DNA of 64,000 nt, taken from NCBI GenBank assembly GCA_025738555.1, contig JAOVFP010000005.1, forward strand, positions 4,030,001 to 4,094,000, in the 5' to 3' direction. Every line of letters starts with the position of its first letter. The first letter of the stretch is position 1. Below the pieces are notes generated by a model. It saw nothing but the letters and a program-made list of their open reading frames with translations, did no database searches and had not been told where the DNA came from. Below, piece by piece: positions 37,239 to 48,200 of the stretch. Source of the stretch: Cyathus striatus (lineage: Eukaryota > Basidiomycota > Agaricomycetes > Agaricales > Nidulariaceae). The position numbers and the translations under genes are program-made.

Positions 37239-38595
37239 ATGACCTCCTCAATTGAACACATCTGGGACCAGCCCATTGAACCTCACTCTCCCTCCAGCCA
37301 AGTTGCCTCGCCCCCACCACCGCACGCACGAAACTCTACCCAAAAGCTATTCCTCTCAAGCTCTGACGACGACGACGACGACGAACCTCCTGCCGGCCGT
37401 GACGCGCGGTCGCGAAAGACACATCGCCCACCCCCAAAGGAGAACATTGATGTCGACGCCCTGTTTGAAGAGGATGAGGATGATCCTTTTGTTTTCAAGC
37501 CTCTCGGACCTTCCATAGATGAGAATCAAATTCAGCGTGAAGCTGAAGAGCGCCATCGCAATGCTCTGCCTTCCACTCTTATTCCTATTCTTCCCAGCAG
37601 CTCGCCTCCGCGAGACTCTTATGATAGAAACGATGATAATAAGAAAGACGGTGGAAAGGACGGGAAAAATGAACGTCGACGACCGATGAGGTTGGATGAA
37701 ACTAGGCTACTTGGTCCAGATGGGTTTCCTCGACTCATAAAGCAAACGAAGGACTTTAGAGTGAAGGGCAAAGGCCACGAGGTAACCGCTAGTTATTTAG
37801 AATGAAGTTTTGCTCATTATTTCTTAGGCAGCTGATTTGAACAGACTGCTTCAAGTCTATCAATTTTGGACGCATTCCCTGTACCCGAAGACACAGTTTC
37901 GCGACACAGTGCAACGCGTCGAAAAGTTGTGCCATACAAAACGTATGCATGTACGAGCCTGAATCTCAGCAATTAAATGAAGTGTAGCTCATTTTAAATA
38001 TCTTGTAGGTGGCACTATCTGTGTGGAGAGACGAAGCACACGGAAAGACACACACGTATGAAGACGACGAGGATGACGGTGCTATTATCGATCTAACTGA
38101 CAAGAATCCCACTGAAGTCCACGACCTGGAAGATCGAGCATCTGCCCCAGATTCAGACGCGGTTGCTTACGCGTCTTCTTCCCCTCCAGCTTCGCGCCCT
38201 CCAACCTCCGCTTCGGAGTTTGACGACGATGACTTTGATATCGATGCTATTATCCAAGCCGAACAGGATCTTTTAGCTAAAAAGATGCCATCCAATCCTC
38301 CAGCACCAGCAGATAAACAGCTACAGAGCTTTTCCCGAGATGAGGATGAAGAAATGTGGAATCTCTTCAACGACCCTCTTCCGGCCTCTGATGCCCATAA
38401 AGCGTCCCGAGCCGCGATGTTGTGACCACAGAACAGACTGCTCAAAATGTTGCTATGGATGACGACGAAGATATGTGGGGAGCTATTGATGAACTAGAGA
38501 AGGAGTCTCAAGTAGCCGCATCTTCTGCCCACCCTTCTGCTCATGACACGTCGATAACAGATTATGATCCAGATATGGAGGATATGTATTTATAG
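37239..38595 (+). CDS. CSM3: Replication fork protection component Csm3/Swi3 (Tipin), with a late frame break
   Basis: Csm3 pairs with Tof1 to stabilise stalled replication forks. The start MTSSIEHIWDQPIEPHSP leads into an acidic region. The Swi3 domain follows: LLGPDGFPRLIKQTKDFRVK, then LNRLLQVYQFWTHSLYPKTQ and QRVEKLCHTKRMHVALSVW. The tail is acidic (SEFDDDDFDIDAIIQAEQD). The open frame stops after HKASRAAML at about 38,425. One frame over, sequence continues as VVTTEQTAQNVAMDDDEDMW and ends DYDPDMEDMYL, typical of Csm3 acidic C-termini, so I extend the gene to 38595 across a one-base break near 38,418. If the break is real, the protein loses its last 58 residues but keeps the Swi3 domain. 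Confidence 0.85.
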
Positions 38596-38655
38596 GATGG
38601 TGGTCATTTAAACTTGTACAATGTAAAGTATGAGATACTAATATATATACCTACG

Positions 38656-40952
38656 TCATATGGAATTATCTGGAGGGGCCCAAAGCACGCATCTGCCACT
38701 GGCATTCCCACTAACAGCACGTTCGACGATACTAGGGTGCGACGCTGTTACGGCTTGGACTGCTGTGATCCTGTTACAAGTTCTTCTCAGCTTCCCACGG
38801 AGCGAATGAGAAACGGAGTACGTACCAACTTGGGTCAGATAATTTGGTAATGAGACTCCCCTGAGTAAATAGTATTGTGAACAAGCTGTATGTAAGAAAA
38901 TCTAGATGACTTTTACCTTGCATGAAAATATATCTAAAGAATGGTCCATGTTACCAACCTGCTAATCATTAATCTCAATGAGTAAGGTTAGTAGAAATGG
39001 TACGCACTGTGAAATGTGGATAAACATCAGGATTAGGATTCCACTGGGCCCTCAAAATAGTTAGCCATTTCCCCTGGCATAATAATGAGACACATATAAA
39101 TAACTAAAAGAAACCGGATTGCGTACAGTTTGACAGTTATGTCGGATACGACTGAAGGGCTTAAATGACGAGAAGGCATCAGATCTTTCAAATGAAGATG
39201 ACTGGATATCCCATACTGCAGCAGAGAAAATTAACTATTTTCTTTCCTGAAACAACAGGAATGGACTGACTTCGCAGTGTATCATCGTAGCTAGTACTAA
39301 CTATTTGACGACCACGAGGATCCCAATAAGCTGAACTTGCTGACTTGTCATGCTTGAATTCACCTCGGAGACAGCCCTGCCCCTTAGGTGTTTCCAAATA
39401 CTGCGACACAACTTCTGTATCAAACTCGATCGGTTGGGATATCACTGCCGTATCTTCATCCTGTCCTGAATTGCTTATCGACGAGGGCGGTGATGGGGGT
39501 GCTTCATTGGAAAGGTCAGCCACCATAGTTTGTAGTTTCCTAACATCCCAGACCCTTTTTTTCGCCCGTCAGTAGCCGCAGCTGTAGAGATGCAAGCAAG
39601 GTAGCCTACTTTAGGAATCGGCTATTGCTCGCTGTTAGAATAAAATGAGGCCTCGTGGGATTTACACTGAGGCATCCAATCTTCTGATCAGATAGTTCGT
39701 ACCGCCTTGCTCTCGATTTTTGCTCTCGTAAGTCAATATGGGTGACACCTCCATTGGCATCCGAAAACCACATTTCATGACCCGTCGGCGGAAGGTCAAT
39801 GCTAGAAATGAGGACTTTATCATCTGTGGCGTAGATCTCCCGTGAGAGTCCAGATGTGAATGAGAGACTTCGAATGGTGCAATCGTATGAACTAGTGAAC
39901 ACCTTAGATACCACTAAGTTCTCGTACTTTATCATATAACTCGAAAGGTACACCTACATTCTGCCCATCAATGGGATCAAATTTGATAGAAGATATTGAA
40001 GATTTGGAGGTAGCCGGCCAATGAAGTTGCAAACGCCAGTATTTCCCGCCTTCACGATTATCCTTGTTGGCCTGTGTACTATTGTCATCATCATCATTAT
40101 CATCTTGCGGTGCTTGAGCATCCCATATGCCAAGCTGACCATGCTTATCTGTACGGGTATGGTTATAGAGTCAAGAGTCGAGCTAAGCAGCGCAGTACGC
40201 ACCGCCAAAGAAAATCAAATCTTTCGTCACTTCAGGATGATAAGCAGCACAATACACCCGGTTTTCCATTACTTTAGCGCGAGAAACCACCTTCAGCTCT
40301 TGCAGTTTCTTCCTCAGTTCCTTTACGGCCGCCTCTTCTTCCCTATCTCTATCGTATACGAACGCGTCAAAATCAGCGACACGTCTGGAATACGTATTCT
40401 CTGCAAGGGATGCGAAAGCAACTGAGAGTGTTTCAAGATCTTCTGGCCCGTTTTCCGCCAGTGCAGCAAGTTTGAGGTCATTATGTCTCGGACGCTTTGC
40501 CATCCTCGCTTTCTCTTCGTCCTCTATCCGCTTCTCCTCCTCCAGCATCCGTTGTTTTTCCGCCTCCCGCTATGGAGAGATTCAGATTACAGATATATAC
40601 ATTCCTGACGTACGCACCTCACGCTTTCTCCTCTTCCCTGGGGATTCGTTAGGATCAATCACATTCTTCCGCAGACGCGCTGACTGGCGACGTGGTGCTT
40701 CGGGAAGAGGCTCGCGTTCCCTCTTACGCTTGGCCGGTTGAACAGGTTTTCCTTTGGTCGCCGACGATTTTGACTTTCCTTTAGGTGGTGGCAATCCGAG
40801 TCCATCGACTGCTTGTTTAAGCTCGAGCTGCTCTAGTAACGTGCGGTTCCGCGCAATATTGGCTTCGCGTTCGAGTTCACTTGAATCTATGATGACTGGG
40901 AGTTATAACAGAAATCTACAAAGTGGACATACTACTGGGACAATTTAGGCAT
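38656..40952 (-). CDS. CMR1: WD40 DNA damage-binding protein Cmr1 (WDR76 family)
   Basis: Cmr1 is a nuclear WD40 protein that binds DNA and collects at sites of replication stress. Body exons: ELEREANIARNRTLLEQLEL, a basic region (PAKRKREREPLPEAPRR), then the propeller with VYCAAYHPEVTKDLIFFGG, DKHGQLGIWDAQAP, TSSYDCTIRSLSF, KIGCLSVNPTRPHFI and ASSAYWDPRGRQIVSTSYDD, ending SGRCVLWAPPDNSI. All internal introns keep frame. The first exon is probably ATGCCTAAATTGTCCCA (40952-40936, MPKLSQ), but the nearest acceptor puts the next exon one base out of frame, so either one base is extra near 40,890 or the start differs. The gene is convergent with CSM3 (60 bases apart); both act at damaged forks. 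Confidence 0.88.
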
Positions 40953-41449
40953 CTCGGGTTATAAGATTGGACGTATCAGAGGATATAAGTAAGTAGTATG
41001 AGACGTGGTTCAGATAGCTTTGCCATCAAGCCAACATTGTCATGATTGAAGGTGTAACAATGTCACATTTCACGTGATACGTGTCTGTTAAAAATATTCT
41101 GATTCATTCAATTGCATCCAGTGCCACAACAGAGAAACAATACATGTAACCTATAAACTATCACTACAGTTTGTCGAATCATTATGAAAAATAAGAAGGG
41201 AAAAAGAAAGGTATTACGAGGTGAAGAAGCCAGTAAGTGCGTGTCCTATGGTATCCTACGAAAGATGAAAGGTGTCGTCGAAAGCGCGTTAAAGAGGTAA
41301 GCATTTCGTAAAGGAATTGCGCGCTGGTAATGTTGCAGGGTATTAAAATTGTAAACAGCGAGGAGAGCATCCCATATGGAGGAAAAATACAGCATAGCAA
41401 ATAACAAACCATGCGACAGAAAACAAAAGACAAGGCAACGACGAAGGCT
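40953..41449. other. Intergenic region, no gene seen
   Basis: 497 bases between the CMR1 start and the stop of the next minus-strand gene. AT-rich; contains the CMR1 promoter and a 3' UTR. No open frame is supported. Confidence 0.5.
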
Positions 41450-43330
41450 TTATGAGACCTCGAGCACTGCCGTCTCCAAAATTCGGAACAACGTAGGGTC
41501 TTTGGAATCTTCAGACCAACCAACGATGGATCGCCAGTTGACAGCGTTGGCCTCCTTCTCGCCCGCCCCCGAGAACTCTCCCATTTCGTCGTCCGATATT
41601 CCTCGGAACATGAGGAAGAGTCGCGTAAAGAGACATGGCTCAGCTGCAACCGTGATATCAACAGCTGCTGCAACCTTGCTAGGGGACAGGAAACGGTATG
41701 CAATATTTTTGTGTTGAGAGAAGGCAGCCATGTTATTACTACAACGTCAGTGTCAGTAAATCAATAGACAGCCATGCCAGGAGATGTATTACTTGACAAA
41801 TGTTGTTCTGGCATGGAGGGAAAGACCAAGTTGGTCAAGAACATTCATAATATGCCGGACAAAGTCCTTGAATGTCATGGCATAGGAATTCCGAGGCGCG
41901 ACATATTCAACGGGGTCAACCATGGCTGGATCAGGCCTGTAAAGGCATTATCAGATAAATGTATAATACGAAAGAAGGGGCAGAACATACATAGCCTCGT
42001 AATACAATGCCGTCGTCACCATTTCACTATCAAAGTGTTCCAGGGCGCCACCTGGATTCACGCGGACAAAATACTTGACCTTGCTCTCTTCCAATATCTC
42101 GGCAGGAGGCCATGTCATGCCAATCTTCCATAAGGGAGAGAAAGATAACATGATATCGCAGAACTGTGACTCTGGAGCCAAAATACTGAGGTTGAATTTT
42201 GCAGTGGTTGGCTTTGACACGACAGCGAGCTTGGCAACGACACGCGAGTTGAACATAAACTCGGGTGAGTAATCCTGGTCAGCAGGTAAACGGGTACCGG
42301 TAAATTCCAACTTGTGTGTGTCTCCTTGATGGACAATGTCGAGCTTGCCCCAGAAAACACCATCAACAGTGGTTCCGTCCTCCATGCGAGCCATATCCAG
42401 TTCATCGGAGGTGACAGTGACGTCCAGTGCCACATTCTGACCCGGGGTGAGTTCCAGATTGAAGGAACCATCCATTTCGAGCACGGGAGGGGGGCTTTGA
42501 TGCAATTAGCACGATGGCATAGTGGGGATAATACATTGATTTTGCTTACGGTGGTGGACTATGGATGGAATGATCAGCATCGAACGTACATCACGCAAAA
42601 GAAAGCCGGGACCTACGGAGGCTCATCCGGTGGAGGGGGGGCGTCGCTCACGATCTCGACGCGAAGACCATGAACCCCCATGACGGCGATCTGGAAGGAG
42701 TCCTCGCTAGTGAGCTAGAATGGCGGTCAATGAATTACAAGCTGGGGCAGTGGAAAGGGAAATGGGCATACATAGATGTACGGGCCAGCGACCAATCTCT
42801 GTGGCGGGGTAAGGGATGGGGATTGACTGTGAAAGAGGAGAACACTTACGGCGGCATGAATGGAGGCGTACTCGGTGGGGACGCGGAGACTGAATACGGC
42901 TTCTGGAGGGGGCTTCGTCCAATCGCGAGCGACAGCTTCGAGTTCCTGTGTGGCGCAAACGGGTAAGGGTGGTGGGCGGAGGGGAGTGAAGAAAGAACGT
43001 ACGGCGAAGCTATTTGGAAGCTGTTAGAGGGGATGGAGGGGGACGATGAGCAGGAAGAGGAGAGGAGAGAGAGGAGAGGAGAGAGGAGGACGAATACCAT
43101 TCTTATGGTCTCCATGTCGCCATAGGCAAGGGTGAGGAGACGCTGACGAGCGAGAGACATGTTGGCGGCCTTTTCCCTCAAATCTTGTTCCTTGTTGGGC
43201 TTTGGCTTGAACTTGCCCCAGAAAGACTGGGAGGGGAGGCTGGCGGAGGTGGATCTGTTGAGAAAGGCGAACAGGATGGTAGTGGGAGAAGGAAAGAAAG
43301 GGACGGCGCTTACGCTGGGGACAGGAGCAT
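41450..43330 (-). CDS. Uncharacterised conserved-looking protein
   Basis: I do not recognise the family. Exons join into one open protein with no frame break. Exon 1 (MLLSPA) is followed by FWGKFKPKPNKEQDLREKAA, SLARQRLLTLAYGDMETIRM, ELEAVARDWTKPPPEAVFSL, VMGVHGLRVEIVSDAPPPP and a run of prolines that includes a 9-base microexon (42550-42558). The core continues VLEMDGSFNLELTPGQNVAL, DEMGEFSGAG and many beta-rich segments (for example LSFSPLWKIGMTWPPAEIL), and ends SKDPTLFRILETAVLEVS. About 450 residues, no signal peptide or transmembrane helix seen. The beta-rich middle suggests a beta-sandwich. A mitochondrial-like Ser-rich N-terminus (MLLSPASTSASLPSQSFWGK) is possible but weak. Confidence 0.75.
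42550..42558 (-). other. Nine-base microexon encoding prolines
   Basis: The coding strand reads TCCACCACC between a good acceptor (CCATAG) and a good donor (GTAAGC). Neighbouring exons end and begin in phase 2, so the frame is kept with or without it. Confidence 0.55.
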
Positions 43331-43543
43331 ACCAGGGAGAAAAGGTGAAGAGACAAGGTGAATAGATTCAGGCGATTATTCCAATTATTTGATACAAAGA
43401 TCACAGCTAACAGCAACCCAGCCACGGCCCACGATGGAAACACGAGGCATATATCTTATCTCCAACGTCACGTGCATATATCTTTTTATTTTATTGCAAT
43501 TACATAAATTAAAATTATAGTCCTCTCCCAGTACTACTCCCAA

Positions 43544-44394
43544 ATGCTGCGTCTTGCCCGCCTCGCCCGTCCCCCACGCCTGCCCCACTCGCGGTCCTTC
43601 GTCTCGTCTGTGCTCCTCACTCGGTCCTGGGAGAACGAGTCCGTGTCCACCCTGCGCGACGAGGCCAGACGCCGCGGACTGTCCCCGTATGTCCCCCGCT
43701 CTCCTCCCTTTCTATTTCCCCTCTTCTGACCCCGCACAGCAAAGGAAACAAGGCTACTCTCATCCTCCGCATCCAGGACAACGAGAAACACGCCCATCTC
43801 GCCCACTCCCACCCGTCCCCGCCTCCCAAGTCCTCTGCACCCGCTCCCACCCCCTTTCTCACTCCCATCCCCGCCATGCCTCCACCGCCGCTAGCCCTCC
43901 CCCTGCTGCCCACGAAAAAGGCGTAGCACCCGGCATCCCCCCCGCAGCCGAGTCCCATGCCACGCCCCCTGCTGAGCTTCTCTTCCAGCTCAACATCCCC
44001 GACCTCTCTCAGCCCGACCCTCTCCCTGAGGCCCAAATTGTACGTCTCATTCCCCTTTATACCGTTCAACCCTCATGTTCTTGCCCCCCACCAGCCCTAC
44101 GTACCTGACTTCTGGTCCTCGTCTACCCCTCAGAATCCGGAACCTGAAGTCGAATCACCTATCATGGTCGTCGTTGGCGGTGAAGGAACCCACCTTCTCA
44201 GCCCGACCCACAACCTATTATCCTCAGCGTCTGACACTGTCATCCCACCCCTTGAAAATGGCTCCCTTGCCACCTCTTCTCCTCCCAACTCTGCTACCCC
44301 GGGTCAAGGCGGAGTCTGGGACGACATTGCGGAGGATATCGGTCTTCCCCCTCCCCAGCAGATCAAGCAAGCCTTCTGGAAGATCTTCTCTTAG
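43544..44394 (+). CDS. SAP-domain mitochondrial protein (Aim34-like), with a frame break in a C-run
   Basis: The start MLRLARLARPPRLPHSRSFV is a classic Arg-rich mitochondrial presequence. A SAP-like motif spans an intron: ESVSTLRDEARRRGLSP then KGNKATLILRIQDNEKHA. A Pro-rich linker carries HASTAASPPPAAHEKGVAPG, followed by LLFQLNIPDLSQPDPLPEAQ, PYVPDFWSSS, and the C-terminus VWDDIAEDIGLPPPQQIKQA ending FWKIFS. The linker is open in one frame up to the C5 run at 43850-43854 and in another frame after it, which a single missing C would explain. A SAP domain plus mitochondrial leader is the layout of yeast Aim34, whose function is unknown. No hydrophobic helix is evident before the C-terminus. 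Confidence 0.75.
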
Positions 44395-44556
44395 ATAGTT
44401 ACAGTACCTGCACCATTATCTACTACCATGCTACATACGTAGAGTTATAATGACCACTCATATTGCTATTTATAATGTCAACCACCGGCCACCGCGTCCA
44501 AACCGCGTCGCGAAAATCCATTTCATTGTAAATTTCACACGCCCCTCCGTCATTCA

Positions 44557-45158
44557 ATGCTCCCTCAACTTCGAGCGGCTGCACGCTGCTGCCCAAGCAC
44601 CGTCCCCGCCTCTTCCTCCCTCCGTCGAATCCACCTTACTACTCCAAGGAACAACCTCGTAGCTCCTCCAGACCCCGTCTCAAATCTACGTCCCATCATA
44701 TACAACGATGCCCCTCCACCATCCCCTCCCGTCCTCTTAAGGCACCCCTACTCCTCTCCGAGTTTAGCCACTCAGACCACCCCGCTAGCGACTACGAGAT
44801 CCAATACAAACTCCAGAGGCAGCATCTCGATGCATTTCACCAGAATTTCTGGCTCGATGTATGTCCTTCCTTTTTCTCTCTCAGTTTGGTTTCGACTATT
44901 TTTCAGAGTAACACACGTTTTGAAGCTGCCAAAGCCGCTATCCTCGATAGCTTGCCCTCCACGGCAACCACAAGAGACATAGAAGATGCCATGAGTACTT
45001 TTTATCAGCAATGGGTCATGTTGGAGAAACCCCGCACCGACGCATACACTGACGAATGGAGACGGCGAAACTGGGCTCTCATCCACCTCGCAGTCCGTGT
45101 CAAGTACCAAAAACTCACTTCCGCCTCCCTCTTTGTTTCAAAACCAAGTCGCAGTTGA
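44557..45158 (+). CDS. COA8: Cytochrome c oxidase assembly factor 8 (APOPT1 family), with a frame break
   Basis: COA8 protects assembling cytochrome c oxidase in mitochondria. The start MLPQLRAAARCCPSTVPASS is a likely presequence. The family block DPVSNLRPIIYNDAPPP is followed by LRHPYS, then, one frame over, LSEFSHSDHPASDYEIQYKL, QRQHLDAFHQNFWLD, an intron, and SNTRFEAAKAAILDSLP with DAMSTFYQQWVMLEKPR and DEWRRRNWALIHLAVRVKYQ. The RRNWAL and NFW motifs match COA8. The frame changes between HPYS and LSEF near 44,752, where one base seems missing; no intron explains it. The gene is convergent with NUP133, 71 bases away. Confidence 0.82.
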
Positions 45159-45229
45159 AATTTTAACAGCGTTAATATTTATATTCTACATACTGTATAG
45201 TAATAACCAGTACCCATCATACACGATGC

Positions 45230-48200
45230 TCACAGTCCTTCCCATGTATTTTGCTCTGCAAGGTGTTGTAAACGAAAGTAAACGTCTTGCAAGTTCAGCT
45301 CTCCAAGAGTATCGCATTCCAAGTTGTAATCTTGCATCACTCCTTCAACTTGGTCGGATGACATTCCAGGCCATCGTGAAGCGATTTCATCTCGCGAAGG
45401 GACTTGTAATGCTTCGTTGGGGGTCATCGCCAGTCCTGGAAAGGTATCCCGCTTTTCTGTACAGGCACATAATGTTGCATACGCCGCAGTATTTCGGTAT
45501 CGTTCAATGACTTCGTCGTCTGAAACGTTTGCGGTTCGTTGTATAGCTTCCCAACTGTGTTTCGGTTTAAGGATGGCTTACAGAAATTAACAAAAGTAAC
45601 TACATACTCATCGTGAATATATATTCGGCGCCATACCGTTCGGAACGCAGACACTTTACGTGGGTCGGGAAGTTGCTAACGGTAATGCATTAGTATATGT
45701 TTAATTTTGAGACACCGTCTACTAACAATTGCTGCGACCCTGGCCAGCAAATGTAGTGCTGACACGTAATCGTCAAAAGTTTCAACATTGTCTTTTAGCG
45801 TCAGAAGATCAACGGCATCTTCAATGGATAGAGCTTTGCTTTGTAGCAATTGCCGAAGGATGTCTTTGAATACCTACAAGATACTCAGTAATGTTGCCAT
45901 AACAGTAATCCTGTTTCGACCTACGTGACTCATAGTCTTCTTGGCTCCCAATCTTGACGCTTTAGCTTTCATGATAATATCAATTTGGCCATCAAGTGAA
46001 TGGCGCCCGCGTACACCTTCCAGTGCAGATCGAAATTCTTGAGCCAGAGCTTCAAGAACGCTGACAAAGTCAAGTTCGTCGTGAAATGCTACTTGAGCAT
46101 TAGCTATTTGCGTGGGTAGAGTAGTAACACGCAATACCATCAATAACAGCTTCGTCAGCATCGGCATTGGTGTCTTGAAGTTGTGCAAGATGCGAAAGTT
46201 TTCCAATGCTCAACATTAACTACCAAAACATATCAGAGTTAAAAGATAGATATAAAATATTTTCTTACATGCTTTGCTTCAAGATTAGATGCTTTTCTAG
46301 CTTCAGAAAGCATAGACGTGGCCACTGTTCCATATCGCTCATGTCCAAGATCGTAAATCCAAGAGATGCCGTTGTCTTTCCTTTCAGAGAAGTATCGGTC
46401 AATATATATTCCTTGTTGTGTTTCTTGACTAAACATTACGCGAAGTTCGCCTAAAAGTATATTTATTAGCTAGGCTTTGAAACAAATGGGGCGAACAGAC
46501 CATGTTGAATACACCATTGATAGAGCTCTCTAGTGAAATCGTCTTTAAATCGGTCAACATAACTTTGAATACGGGCTGCATATGGGTTGTCTTCAGGGGG
46601 GTATATCACGTCTCTGTGGCACAAAGCAGCAAGGCTACTGAAGTCCCTGTACTTTTCGGCCAAGGCAAATGCTGCTTCCTCGTGTCCAATCCTTCCTTAA
46701 TATTGAGATATTTAGCACTTATTTTACTACTTTATAATATACACACTCACTAAGTGTTTCCAATACTTCCGGGCGAAGCAAATCAAATCGTTGGACGAGT
46801 TCATTTAGACCTTGAGAAGCCCCCTGGTCGTTAGCAGCGGCGGAACTATGATATTCGTTTAGCATTTGGCTGAACACAAACACTGGGACTATCGTACCTT
46901 CCAAGCCAATCGATCCTCTCCTGTATACACTCAAAAAGTACTGAAGCCAATTCAGGAAGTTGATTAAACGGCTCCTTCTTGCTATTACGTTCTGTCGCTG
47001 AGGGTTCCACTGTTTTAGTACTGGCGTCGAAGAGCGAAAGAACCACATCTATGACGGCTGGCCGACTTGTCCAAGGCTTAATCATGGGAAGTTCAATGCC
47101 GTACACTCCGAGGTTACAGGCTCTATAGTCAAATGAAGACCTAAGCGCAGTCTGGAATAACGAGATTTGAGCAACAATAACATTCAATAAGAAATATAAT
47201 AAATACCACGACAATGCTATTTGCTTCAGGCAAGAAGTGGCTTAAGCTTATACCACTTTCTCCCGAGGCAACTTTACTAAGTTCCAACACTTTTCGGATA
47301 AGTAACCCAATGTCTGCAGCATGTAGACGGAAGAAGGCGCGCATAACGTCCTCGTGTTGACTATCGCCAACTTCGGACATGTAAGCAAGAACACAGTCAT
47401 GAAGAACGCTGTGAGAAGGATTCATTCGCAGCATTTCATTATATTGGATCCATAGTTGCTGGCAGGCATAAAGCTTCTCGGCATCTGTGGCGAGCCTCTG
47501 ACGACTTTGTTGAGCCATCTAACAACTCGATGATTAGTATTACTCCTCTATGCCCGCCGCGTACCACAAACCTTTCCAAGGACGGCGTTGTCGTTTATGA
47601 ATTGAATAAGCCAGCTCAATCTCTCCTTACGTCCCGTCAACTGGGAGCTGAGGTCATGATTTCTTCGTACTACCTCCGGATCTAAATTTTATTACAGTAA
47701 ATTCTTACCATAATCATTTCAGGACATTTACCTGACCGTAACACTGCTTCACTGAGCTGTTCTGCGCCTTGCATTAAACTTTCTTCGTCAACTTCAGGAG
47801 GAAAACTGAAATGTAGGGGATTCTACAATAATGTGCGTCGTCGCTACATGGCACACAAAGTGTTAACGTTGCGTACCTCAGGAAGCGAGCCAAATAAGAT
47901 GGCTTGTGTCATTATAGACTTGACCAAATTTGTTCTCCCAACACTATGGCTAAACGTCAACTTCACCGCTAAGCTAACCAGAATGTGCTGCTACTCACGT
48001 TGGATCGAACATGTTGATCTTATCCAAGTCTAAATCTGTCTTCATCATGGTATTGGCTGTGAGAATAAGTAGTGAACTGTCCGCCTGGTTAACGCCAACC
48101 CCTAATACCCTATCCGTCAGTGATTTCAGCTCGAGTCGGTCTTGGAATTCAGAGTCTATAAAAACTTGAGAGTAGCTCCATGTTCAAAGTAGAATTTACA

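Noticed and set aside
43617..44069. A 150-codon minus-strand frame opposite the SAP-domain gene
   Set aside because: Shadow of the C-rich proline linker on the other strand.
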